Assembly (NCBI RefSeq): GCF_016906535.1
Contig: NC_057375.1
Location: 186,001-250,000, forward strand
Source: Rhizoctonia solani
Lineage: Eukaryota; Basidiomycota; Agaricomycetes; Cantharellales; Ceratobasidiaceae
Reading direction: 5' to 3'
Length of the DNA stretch: 64,000 nt
The notes beneath the pieces are model-generated. The model worked only from the letters and a program-made list of their open reading frames with translations, ran no database searches and was not told the DNA's origin. This document shows positions 13,701 to 25,300 of this stretch, piece by piece; the first letter of the stretch is position 1; each line of letters begins with the position of its first letter. A program made the translations under genes and the position numbers.

Positions 13701-15530
13701 GGTAAACCCAGACTTGTTGAACGCTGCATCGAGTATCGTAGTGTATAATTCGTCTATTGCGTTATCGCCTTCGTGTTCCATCGACCTATGAGTCGGGTTC
13801 ATAATAATATTTATAACCTCCGCCAGGGTCTTGGTCTCGTGAGCCTGCTTGAGGTAGCGACACGTAGTGGACGCATAGATGAACAGGACCCCGCATGAGT
13901 TGATTACCGCCGGCCACTGAGCATCTGTCAATGGAACATGCTGCAGTTCGTATCGCATGTATGCTTCGATGTCTGTTTTCACCGAGTCTGAGCTGAGGTC
14001 GTGAAGTACCAGCCGTACGTCTTCTTTCCCATCGCTGGATTCTTCCATTCGTTGCGTGATCGCCCTCTCGGGCCGGCTTGATACCAGATACCTGACAGGC
14101 AGGTCGTATGCAGTCGACAGTAGTAGATCCAGAATTTGGCCGACGCTGTCCTCGTTCTCGCATTCATCCAGCGCATCAATAACTACAATAAAGTGCGTTG
14201 GTAGGCATTTCTGAACCGCTTGCAACGGTCCGACAATCAACTTCTCGTATTGACTTTTCAGGGTTCGCATATGCGCATCGGGATCCGATTCGAGCACCTT
14301 GTCGAGGGCGAATCGAAATGGAGCAGAAAATCGAGCGAGCTGGTATGCGATCGATGGTATGATAAACTTGACTTGACGGCACTCTGGGATACTCCGCGAG
14401 CAGAAGAAGCTGGCTCCTAGCTCGCAGGTGGCGTCAAGCCGCTCGCAGATGCTATATGCGATGGTTGTTTTGCCGGTTCCGGCCATTCCGTTCATCCAGC
14501 ATGTTCTTCCTATTTCGGGTCTGTGCGCCCATTGCAATAGCAGCTCGATTTGTACTTGTCGGGTGCCCGGCGCGCAGCCCCCTCGCTTGAGGTCTTGGGA
14601 CTCTGCCGAGTCGTAGATGGCCGGCATGGTAGGTGACATTTTAGCCAATCGTGATTCCTAGTATGAATTTAAGTCAATTATCTAAAGTGATATTGTGAAC
14701 CAAACCATCGTCTGTTCGTTCACCGCTTTCAGGGTACTCATACTCGCGTTCAGCTGCAAGGCGTTCGTCAGATTGCCGATGTATACGTTATCAACGCTTA
14801 CCCCCAATCGCTGCAGGTGACCATCAATCCGCCGATAGCATTCCATAATACCGTCATACCCCATCATTGCATCCATCAGTTGTCTTCCTATCGCCCTGGC
14901 CTGTTTTTCCGCCACCATCCTTGCTTCTTCTTCAATCTCGCTGAAGCTTTGTGAGTTCAGTTATTCTATACAAAGAAGGATTGACTCACGTATAGATCCT
15001 TCTCACGCTGGTCGTCGTCACAATCCCTATTGGCTGCTTGATGTGCTCAGTAATATCGTTGAGAATCTCTTCCAGTTTGATCCTCAGGTCTTCGTACTCC
15101 TTGCTCTCCTTGCCTGCGTTCTGTAAAGAATTGTGAATATGGATAAGAGCGAACGTCCACAAAGATACGTAATACATACTTCGTACATAGAAATGCACCC
15201 TTTCAGTCCAGATATCGCTGATTTGAGGGGTCCAAATGCCTCAGCGCTCGACTCCAGAGAGGCCACGAGGACCCTGATTGCGATCCAAGTGTTCGAAGTC
15301 TGCCCGGGCGGACAAGAGGTATGAGCCCTGTGATCAACACTAGATTCAAAAGTGGCACTTTGCATGGGTATCGAGCCATCGGAAGTGGTGGATGCGAATT
15401 CAGTCGTAGGCGCCGGGTCCGAGCCTGAACCCAACGTAGACGCAGCGCGACTACCATCCATACGTAAACGCTTCTTCCATTTGTCCTCTATGCGCACAAG
15501 AGACTCTCTAAGCGATATCATGAAAGGCAT
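10712..15530 (-). CDS. NACHT-WD40 NLR-like protein (NLR-1), 1,503 aa
   Basis: A STAND/NLR-type signalling NTPase of the fungal NACHT-WD40 class (relatives of HET-E/HNWD). Seven exons join in frame: 15530-15180, 15120-14990, 14946-14802, 14753-14706, 14657-13119, 13067-11003 and 10944-10712. Exons 2-4 encode a helical N-terminal bundle (EYEDLRIKLEEILNDITEHI, GIMECYRRIDGHL) that resembles HeLo/MLKL-like death-effector bundles by style; this is inference. Exon 5 holds NACHT: Walker A GMAGTGKTT, Walker B FIVVIDALDE, then a winged-helix-like arm. Exon 6 encodes 14 WD repeats, enough for two seven-bladed propellers. The last exon carries a C-terminal DGWVVD / WVPSDL / GDEWMRC block shared with NLR-2, ending at TAG 10712-10714. 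No stop or frame break seen. Expected role: ligand-sensing non-self recognition and cell death. Confidence 0.88.
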
Positions 15531-16455
15531 TTTGCTACTGTGCTGCTAATCAATAATACACGCTCTGAGGATGGCTGTCAAGAACTGGATACATCAGGCT
15601 GATCCCCTTATCCCATTGATTGTCACGTGTTTCGGCATATATACCCTGTTTAATTACCGGAGTTGCTTATGTTGGTCTGATTGAACATTGTCGTACGAAG
15701 TGATTTTAATTTAATATTTCAGCTTCCAGTACATGAAACGAGAAATTATATAGTTCTGTTATTGAATACATTCGCGAGATGGATAGTATCAACAATGTTG
15801 AACCGCAATCGCAACGGTCAAAATATGCCATGCATCCAAGTTGTACAAAACTTGTCCTAAATGCTCGGACAATCGAACTCAATGCATGAACATATCAAAC
15901 CACGTACTTGAAAACCATGTTGTCAAGCACAGTGTCTATTGAACGCGACGTCGATCCCACGGCGCCGCGGCAATAATCCCTCCTAACATGGCACTTACAC
16001 GTACCAATCGCCTCGTTCCACTATGCGACACTGTTCTTTAACTTCCGTTCCTCGCCTGTACTATCTCGTGCTCATGTTGCACATGTACTCCGTGTTTTTT
16101 TTTTTGTTTTTTTTGGCCCGGAGCATAACTTGTTATAGAGCATAAATACAATCACTTGTGACCGTCAGTCCTGACTGTGGTTTTTTTATCTTCTCTTTCT
16201 CGTGTGACTTAAAGTTCTTATTCATCGCTTCTTAACGCACAAACAACTTGAGTTATTTTATCTTATTTTTCAATCTAACTCAATAGTGTCTCATTCCACG
16301 CGCGATAGTCCCTAAATCCCGGGCTATCATAGGAGAGCCATGCCCTGACCACAGCTCTCGCTGCATTTATCAAGTTTTTTAAAATTAAGTCACTGAAAAC
16401 TGTCGTTCGAATCGTCACTATCAAGCTAGATAGTGTGAAAAAGCGAATTCACGTA
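15531..16455. other. Intergenic region between NLR-1 and Argonaute
   Basis: It contains the NLR-1 promoter side and the 3' flank of the Argonaute gene. T-rich tracts occur at about 16095-16115, a dense poly-T stretch that could serve termination or simply be low-complexity. No gene seen. Confidence 0.5.
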
Positions 16456-19400
16456 CTACATTCTGTGCCTCATGGAGGTATGTATTGAATGGAAGCTTTC
16501 ACGGTATAATTGAGTTCTGTTGTCTACTTGGTTAAAGTTGTAAAAGTCGAACGATGGATCGAAATGATGCCTCGCTCGTGAAGCAACCGCCTCGGCATCT
16601 AGTTGCCTTAGTAAATAGAATACAAGAGGAACGTGATAGACAGGTGGCTCACACCGCAAAGGGGCAGGGACGGATAATGAACGAGTCGTTCTAGCGCTGA
16701 TATGACAGAGGGCGTACGTCAGCCCTTGAATGCTATCTTGGTTGAAGTTATTTTGATCAAAAATTACACTATTTGAAAATTAAATTCAGCTATCTGGTCT
16801 GAATTCTAATCCACACTGCACACCTATAACGAGAGGGACACGAGGTTCCTGTAGGACTGCTGTGGCTTTGCAGATAAAATTGAAATTCCTGGGGCTACCG
16901 AACAATGATTCTGGGTCAGCTAGGCGAAGTTACAACTGAGACATGTATTCACATTTCCTACCCTATGAACCAGTACTTTCGGAATTAGTACATGTTCAAT
17001 TATGTCTTAATCAATAGAATCTCACGTGCTGTCCACAACAGTTCCTGCCGGGCAGTTTCCGGTGCTATCTACCATTCCGTGCGTAGGAAAGAAACGCGTA
17101 TGATGTTGCTTACCTGGAAGTGTTTAAGTTGATTGAAATAAGCACATGTGACATAGCTTACCAACCAGAACAACTGTAACTTTCGTTTGAATGTTATGAC
17201 GTTTGCATGCAGCTGAAGCGTCTTTGGTGGATATCATTGGAGAATTACCCTTTGGATACACACCTTGTATGGCAGGAAGTTCGATGCTTAACAATTGGGC
17301 AACCTCATTATCTATGATTAAAAATCAGCTTTTACCAATTTATACTCAGAAAACGGTTACCTGCGATACCTGCACGATAGTATGTTATTCTTTCCGGAAA
17401 AGGCTGAGCTCGTCCCTCTTGATTATTCTTCCACCAGAAGTGTCGACCTATCAATTCATAGACTGTATCCTCTAGCCCATGTATCATCCCTACACTGTCA
17501 TAGAGTCAGCCCCCTTGTTTTTCGGAAGGAGATACGCATCTACCGGGAGTTTAAAACCGAGCTCACGGCTGAGTATCGACTAGCCGGATTGGAAAGTTTC
17601 AACGTAAATATAATACTGATTCATGATAGTACCATAACACTCACACTAGACCCGAGTCGAAACTTCCAACCACACCTGAGAAAGACGGCAAACCGTGGGC
17701 GCCCGGGGGAGGATGCACAATGTGGCTAGCTATTGCACCAACCCATTTGAGCTTAAAAGCTTTTGGCGTATCATGCTACCATCCACATACCTATTATCAT
17801 GAGCGGGTTTGCCGAATCAAGTGTCCAAGCAAGATTATCTGACGCGTTTAGTTTGGAATTTACGCCTCCAAGTTTTGCATTTATCCTAACACGCTGTGAG
17901 ATTCACAGACAAATACGAGGGATAAAACCTACTTCAGACAGACGTTGGCCAAGTATTGTGGGCATGGAGAACGAGCGCGCTCTCCTTTTAGACACTGCGT
18001 TCCGACCCCCATCTACGTGCATCAATTCGCGGGTCAAATAATGCGTAGAGGCAGAACCTTAAACTAGTCGCCATTGACTCACAGTTATATCTCCAAAGCT
18101 GCCGCCGGCGAATTTCATAAATTAGCTTTGAACATGATTTTGGAGGGTAGTTTCTCACTGCTTAACTGCCTGGTATAGATCACTGGAAAACCGAGGGAGA
18201 ACAACCACGAACAATGTAGGAGCCTGGATCTGGTATTGCTTTATAACGCTATGACCTGCGGTCCGAAGGTGCTACATAGCGGGAGTAAGCAAGAGTTGGT
18301 GTACAATGCCACCATCATACCTGTGCAACATCCAAATGTCGTACTGATATATCATAGTTTAACATCCCAAAATGAACATGTTCGGAGGCTAAAGAGTATG
18401 CTTGCCTGGAAAAAACATAATCGGAGGGTTTTCATCCATATCGATGCCTGTATCCTTGGCATTAGCATGCTGCCATAAACCACGTCTTTACCAACCCATT
18501 TGAGCTGCTCGAGAAACCAGGCAATGAGCGGCATTCCGGGCTATGCTCATAGTCCAATTATACGAGTCATACACCAGCATTGCCCAGCCTAAAACTTTGG
18601 CAGGCTCGTAAACCTTGCAACCCTTGAAGTTCCATTTTCCATTTTCGGGGCGCTTATAGGACCCCTTTTGTCATTTTGGCCATCTAGGGACGTATACATA
18701 TGTACTTACATGCGTTTGATTCATCCCGTAATCCAACAGAGGTGCTTTAAGCTTCCGAGCCAAACATGTTTGGGGATTGGGCTCAATAGCCATTTGGAAA
18801 GACTGCATATACTCTGACGTCATAGATCAGCAAAAGCAGTGCATCGAATTGTGATTTGCCACGGCTAACATACCCGAAGTGTCATAGCTTAGTATCTATC
18901 TTCTGGTGTCAGTAGCTCAGTTCTTGAGGAATTCGTCTGTGGCTCACGTTATGTCCGGCAGCAATCGAATCGAGCCGCGCTCGCGGTGTCTATCACAGCC
19001 TTTCATTGAATATGGGGCAAATATTAAAAAGACTCGCTTGACCTTTTGAGAGAAAGGAATTCCTGCAGGTGCTTGGTCTGCGGGTAAACATCTGCGGAAA
19101 ATCTGTCCGGGAGTGACAAAACATAGTTCAATGGGATATATAGCCCCATTTACTGTCTATGAGTCATTTATCAAATTAGAGTCAAGACCTGGTGCGTATG
19201 GTAAGAAAAGGCGTACCTCGAGGCAAATAAACCGAGGATAGCGAAGTGTAATCCCCAATGATGCAAAATATTCAGAAACGGTTGTCCTATGTCCTTCTCT
19301 GTCCGTGAACTGAATAGAATCAGCCCCTTGAGCTGAGATATTTCGTAGCACCTTTGGACTTCTTCTTCCCCGTTCTTGATTGTTTGGGTTAACAGTGACG

Positions 19401-20799
19401 AAGCGGACACCTCTGAAGAAAACTTGGAGCTTTCTGCGATCCGATTCTAATAATATAGTGTTTGTATGATAGGCACACTTGCTTCGAATGGGCTTACCGC
19501 TCAGTCCCTCCTCAGGTATGAGTGGTAAGAGTTCATGGCTCCCCAGTACTCGACTGAATAATTCAATCATTGGTCCTGGAGCATACCTGGTAAAAAAATG
19601 GGCATCTGCAATAGGTCAACGCCAATTTATTCAACAATACTTACATTGCACCTGATAGAAAAATGGTTAATAAATGGCCCTCTGGGGCTCCAGCTAGGAA
19701 AGAACTCACCGGAAGAGGCGTCTACATTGACAAACAAAGAACGCACACCCGGGCGAATGGATTGGAAATAGCCCCTCCAAAGTTCCTGAAGCCGGCGATA
19801 AACAAGTGTAAAAGACAATCAAAAGGAGACAACACAAACGATTCCACCACCTAAAGGTCGCATCTCCCGCTCAGTCAACACACGTTTTGCGTTGAAAGGA
19901 TTCAGGCTCCTATTAAAATAACTGTCGGTCGACGATCAAAGTATACCACGGCTAAAGTAAGCTGACCGTGGTTTCATCCGAAGAATAATGTTTAAAGGTG
20001 CAAAAGCAGTCAGAACATCGTTTTGAAGAGACACCTGGCCATTGCAGTATTTCTTTAAAATTCTTAAAGTTAAATCAGCACTGGCATAATAAATTGAATT
20101 TTGGATTGGCCTGCACACCCTGTATCAATTACCGCAACTAGGCGAATGGTGACTTTATAAACTTTGGGCGGTGGAATCTCGTATGGAGGCCTCAAAGTGA
20201 CATTGAACTATATTTAACTAGATTGAGCGTCGATGCTCTTCTAGACACTCACATCGTTCTTACCGTTTGTGAATTCCCCTCGTGTCCTCGAAGCGGTAAG
20301 CGACGACTTGCAAATAGGTTGTGACGTCCATCGTATACCGCACGAGGAGTAAAAACGGTAGGTACGATCTTCTCTTGAAGTGTTTGTAGTAGTTCCAAAT
20401 TCCACCTGGCCGGTCTTGGTTCTAGATCCGAGTTCTCGATGACTCTGGGGGCGTTAGATGGAAAGCACGAAATCTTTGGGATTGTATACTTACTGACTGA
20501 ATAGAAAAAAAGACATGATATTTCATTTTGCTCAAAGGTTGACAGTGGCGATCTACTCACCATGATAATGATGTATTAAAATATCTGCGAGCGTTACAGC
20601 AAAATGATTGGTTGTCACGGTAAATTCTACCCCCCCGAGTACCAGGTTGAATTGGCCTTAGAGCTCCCATCGTAACGATACCAGGCGACAGGCTACATGC
20701 GACGCTTTTTGTCGCCGGAGTGGGATCTGGGACATATGGCGGTGCATCCCTTGTTTGGTTTCTCAAAGCAGGCAATTCGATTTCGCCAATACTTTCCAT
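16456..20799 (-). CDS. Argonaute-like protein with degenerate PIWI active site
   Basis: An Argonaute (small-RNA-guided silencing, QDE-2/AGO type) spread over about 20 exons on the minus strand from ATG 20799 to TAG 16456-16458. Readable blocks: ArgoN (FTVTTNHFAVTLADI; VFTPRAVYDGRHNLFASRRL; KVYKVTIRLVAVIDTG), linker ELWRGYFQSIRPGVRSLFVN, PAZ (19157-19570; TTVSEYFASLGITLRYPRF), MID start (NGAIYPIELCFVTPGQIF) and PIWI (QYLANVCLK, INAKLGGVNSKLN, GVVGSFDSGLV, LTYALCHISARTTRS). Catalytic positions are changed: the GADV-type Asp reads His (IIASHIVHPPPG, near 17745), the RDG Asp reads Ala (YYRAGIA, near 17370) and the final His reads Arg (TSCPSRY, near 16830). The Glu-finger position (VYEL) keeps Glu. 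A run of seven G at 20630-20636 puts the start frame one base off the ArgoN frame: a real break, an unseen intron or an assembly error. The MID region near 18430-18480 also joins poorly. It is either a slicer-dead guide-binding protein or an early pseudogene. Confidence 0.75.
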
Positions 20800-21966
20800 T
20801 ATAGCCTCCTGTGTAATAATTCAAGTGTGAGAGAAAGATTTCTGGGTGAGAGAGGTAGACGTAGTCACCGGTTAGGGTTGTCTCCAAGTGGATAGATGTG
20901 ATCAGTGTGGCTGTATCCGGCGGCCTCGTGGCTAGGCTAGGCCCAGAACCTGATCGAGAACGGTCGTTCGTCAGATATTAAGCGCGGGCACAGCTCATGA
21001 TCGTTGTGCTCGACTATAGTGCTTGAGAATCGTTAGACTTGATCGAGATAACTCGAGTAAAATTTCTTGGAACCTCTGATAACGGAATCAAATCGAAGTG
21101 AATAGACAAGTATCATGTGGCTTGCGAGCGGAGGGACTCAACAATTTAAAAAATTTTGAGCTCTATACAATTTAAGAAATTAGAAAAATCACTCGTGCAA
21201 GATCTTCAGAACCCGTTGCGGTCCACTATATATTTGGGAGCCTCCCTAATTCTACTATGTGAGTCGACCAAGTGTAGGGTATTTTGCCTGGGATATGATG
21301 TATGACTTGAGTACTCGAGTGATTAGATTCGGAAAAGGGAATCGGCCTGGATAGTAGAGATAGCGTCGATCATTTGCTCTATGTCGTGCAATAGTAGCGA
21401 TCTTATGAGAAGGTGATTTTATAGGATTGTGGAGGGTAAATCTATGACCAACGAAGCGCGCATAAGCTCTTGGTGTGTCGCTATAAGAAAGAGGAATATC
21501 GATCACCTACCAGACCTCGAGACGGCATGAGCTCGTTGAGACGAAATCCAAACCAAGCCTATGAACGAGCTCAAAATTGGACAAAGTCAGGTAGCGCACC
21601 GTTTTTATAGCACAAACAGTGCTCCAAGAGAAAGCGAAAGACGTCGCCAGCGTCAATCCGCACGATGATTTCAGGAGTCGGTGTCTGTTTGGTCCGAGAA
21701 AGTGAAGACGCGGGTCGAGGTCTTTCCAGCTCGAGTGCCCGCGACCAAGTGGACACCCGAGTAGCACGACCTAGCGATGTATGCTCTGACATCGACGACT
21801 CGCTCAACACACTAGTCTGCCCAGCGCAGATCTGCAATAGAGCGAAATGAAGTGATGATCGGGGAAGTGCCTGATAATCACGTGTAACGAAAAAGCCGAG
21901 TCACGTGTGGATGTTGAGGTGTGTTGTGATCATCCCAGATCCTGACGCGTCTCCAAGCGCGGCGTG
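20800..21966. other. Divergent intergenic region between Argonaute and F-box-like gene
   Basis: The two flanking genes are transcribed away from each other, so both promoters should lie here. Open frames on both strands lack recognisable domains and I do not call them. Confidence 0.45.
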
Positions 21967-24021
21967 ATGGCAGAGTTTGGCATGCAGCAGACAAAGCTTC
22001 CGACAGAGATCATTGTCATGGTCTTGTCAGAGCTCACTCATGCGTATGTATTACTCTTGTTTGCCGTATCTGGTGCTGTGCTAAGCTGTTTCAGAGAGGC
22101 ATGGAGACTGCGCATTCTGTGCTCTACGGTCAACGACTGGGTGCACAATGTTCTGGTCAAGCGCGCACTCCAGTCCTCGTCCCTGGTTGCTCGCTCGCCT
22201 GCCAGCTTTATATTCTACGAGGCTCCGGATTCTGTCCACGGATTACGGTAGGTCAAGCCAGCAAGCGCCGGAAGGAGCGTGGCTCTCATTTCACCATCAT
22301 CCGACAGCTTTTCTTTCCTCCAGAAACACGGCTCATCCGCCATATTCCAAGCAAGAACAACCGAAAAACGTGAATTGGAGCTCTTTCACCAAAAGACATA
22401 TCTGCATATTGTCGCACATTTATCCAACAACCATGACCCCATCATCATCCGTCACCTCAAGGTCAAGGAACTCTCCCTCGACAGAGACTCCATGACCCTC
22501 CAGTGCAATTGGAGAAATCTCCTCACCTCTGCGTTTAACATGTCTGCTCGCCAGAGAGTCGACCAGGCCCAGTCAATCCGTCCCCAGTACGTATGGCAGC
22601 CCGCCAAGATCGACGGAATGCCCGGAAAATGGCGCAAAGGCCTTTCGTGGCTGCACACCGAGTCCCAAGGTGAACAAACCTCGAATTTGTCTTGTAATTT
22701 CACATCTGACCTCGAATCCAATTATTTAGTCTCATCAGCATCTCAGCGCTCCAGCTCGACTACGTCCAGCAGCCAGCATATGTACGGCCTAGTCGCATAT
22801 GAATCCGCTTCGGGAACCACATCCGGCTCTCAAGGCTCGACTCGGGGCACCCAGTCTTCGCACTCCAACTTGACCCAGGTTACAAACGTCACGCATATCT
22901 CCACCACATCCCACGGAAGCTCGAGTCTCTTTTCCTCTTCCCAGCTCTCCCAGATCAACGTCGTCCCCCAGTCTTCTCCCCCGCGACACGATGGCCGATT
23001 CACGACCATGCCCGAAGACACCGGTCTATCCATCCTCAACTCGATCTCGGTCTACCAGGACAGCAGCTGCAGCTCTAACCCGAGCCAACGACCGTCAGGC
23101 GAAGGCAGTCGCAGCTCGATCCTCGATAACCTCGGTCTGGACGGCACCAAGCTCAACCCGGCACCCACAGTAGACGACGACGACGACGACGGCGCGCCCG
23201 GTCCGTCCAGCCCGCCCGCCCGGAACAGCGCGTCTGAAACGCAGATCACCGTCGTGAACCGGTATACGCTCGTCATTGGTCCCGAGGAGCCTGCGGATCG
23301 GGAACGGTCCCCGCCGGCGGTAGCTTCTTCGCCCATGTCCGAGTCCCTGTACACCCAAAGCGCCACGATTCGTCCGGCTCTGCGCGGGGGCGGATCGTCT
23401 CCCTTGGGAGTTTTGGAAGAGGAGGATTCGGATCAAGGCGAGGATGGGGATGGGGATGGGGATACGAGCTATGTGCTCGCGAGTGAGCATGATGTCAGCC
23501 GAATGCTGGTCCCCGACGACGAATTCGAGGACGAGCTCGGGGACCAAGGTGCAAGTCGATGCGAAGACCCCAAAGAGGACGAAACCGAAACGCAACCGGA
23601 CGACATTCTGCTTCCCATCGCTCGATGCAGAGAGCTAGGCCGCACCGACTCGAAGTCGAGCGTTCCTGACTCGCAGGCTACCACGCTCGAAGGGACCGAC
23701 AGTATCGGATACGCCCAGAGCCAGACGCACAGCTTCATGACCGACGCGACCGACGTCGAAGTCATCAGCGTCTACTCGCTCGACGAAAAGGAGAGGAGAA
23801 TGCGCACGGTGCTTTCCGACGATGCGTATGCCGCGAGTGCGTCGATGAAACTGGGGGAGACCAGGTCGCTTCCAGTTCTTTCTCGGCCGTCTACCAGAGT
23901 GAGTCCGCGGTTGACTCTGTCCCCCGAGGCTCGCAAGGTGCGGCCCCGTCGTGATACTGGGCTGTCGACTAGCTCGCTCCCTGTGCCTCCGTCGGATGTG
24001 GAGACGGAAGAGGACTTTTAA
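21967..24021 (+). CDS. F-box-like protein with Ser-rich and acidic tail, 647 aa
   Basis: Three exons, 21967-22043, 22095-22247 and 22308-24021, join in frame with GT-AG introns of 51 and 60 nt. The N-terminus (LPTEIIVMVLSEL, then EAWRLRILCSTVNDWVHNVL) has the LPxEI...VL pattern of an F-box, followed by about 100 residues that look folded (FIFYEAPDSVHGL; LHIVAHLSNNHDPIIIRHLK). From about residue 220 the protein is low complexity: Ser/Thr-rich with NxS/T sites, a poly-Asp run (PTVDDDDDDGAP), Glu/Asp-rich stretches and an Arg-rich end (EARKVRPRRDTG). If the F-box is real, it would act as a substrate adaptor in an SCF ubiquitin ligase. The tail looks disordered and regulated. The start fits the F-box reading. 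Function beyond this is not recognised. Confidence 0.6.
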
Positions 24022-25300
24022 GTGGGTATTGCTCTCTGTGTTTTATCGACGTTGCTGATGCGCATGTGTTCATTCGCAGGTTATTCATATTGCCCTGGGA
24101 CATGAACAGATGCATCGGGGTGTCAACTTCGAGTCTGTTGGCCGTTTGTCCGGTCGGTATTACTTCCCACATCAGCTATCTACTATACTCTGCGTTGATT
24201 TCCTATTCGTATCCCCATGCATACATAACACAGCACATCACGACATTTTACGATCTTTTTCTCCAATCTCTCTCTCTCTCTCGCTACACACGCATATACC
24301 GACATCACCATGTCACGCTCGCATACTTTTTTGCTGTCACGTTTTCCCTGTACCCCACGTTCAATGTAACCTTTCTCCCATCGCATGCGTCGCTTTGTTT
24401 CTTGTCTTTTCTGTTTTCTTTTTGTCTTTTTCAGTTTTTGTATGTGTTGTGTTATGATGTGGCATGGAATGAATTTCGCCTGGTTTTTTTCTTCTCTTGT
24501 TGCTTAGTTTTGGTGCCGTCGCTGGGTCCAAGTGCGTGACTATGTGTCAAATGTTTTGCTCACAGTGTTGATGGCAATGTGCCTCGCTTTCAGATCGGGG
24601 TCTGGCAACACAGGTTCTCAGCTGGATGCTTGCGGGTCATATGGCACTGCGTTGAGGGTAGGACGTAAATGGTGGTATCGGAGTGTGAAGCGACTTGGAT
24701 AACCACGGCGATTTGAAGTAATGAAAAGCAGTGATCATAACGGTCATTATTAATATTCTCGGCTCGGTGCATCAAAAGTCGGCGATTTTCGACCTATAGT
24801 TAGATGAGGAACCCTTGAATCGTGGATACTTCAAGGCTTGATTTTGAATCTACAAAGAGTCCTACCAAGAAGTAAGGAATCTACGATTGTGAAAAGCTAC
24901 AGACCAGCTCGGATTTCTGAAATTGGTTCGCTGCTAGTACTGTACTGTCATTGAATGCGTCTAATTCTATCGACGCTTTTTACGGTCAAGCAATAGCGAG
25001 ATTTATATTCAGACACTGATAGCCTATGGGTCTTATCTTGGAGTTAACAGCTACGATTTGTTGATGTGTATCACGAAAATATGGATGACCTCAAAACGAG
25101 CACCTTCTGCCTTACTTTTATCGGTAGGGAGATACTGTTACCGTATACATATATTTCGACGCCACAAGTGCCGGTTTCAGATTTGCCGCAACTAGTGAGC
25201 AATTGACTCGATAGCTCGCCACATGTATTCGAGATATGAAGTCAGATCAAATTTTCAGTAATACCCTAATCGTCGTATATACAGTTATTCGGAGCCATCC
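24022..25300. other. 3' flank and convergent intergenic region
   Basis: A pyrimidine-rich stretch with a (TC)n run near 24265-24285 follows the F-box-like gene and probably belongs to its 3' UTR; a possible UTR intron ends at TTCGCAG near 24080. The rest up to the GH115 stop holds nothing I can name. Confidence 0.4.

Noticed and set aside
16810..16860. Argonaute final catalytic His read as Val in an alternative frame
   Set aside because: The neighbouring frame gives FYLQSHSSPTGTSCPSRY, a far better family match, so the residue is Arg.
23052..23765. Minus-strand frames opposite the F-box-like gene
   Set aside because: They are shadows of a Ser/Asp-rich coding exon; no domain.
24066..24539. 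157-codon hydrophobic plus-strand frame
   Set aside because: It comes from a pyrimidine-rich 3' region giving Ser/Leu/Phe runs. No conserved start context or intron structure; more likely UTR.
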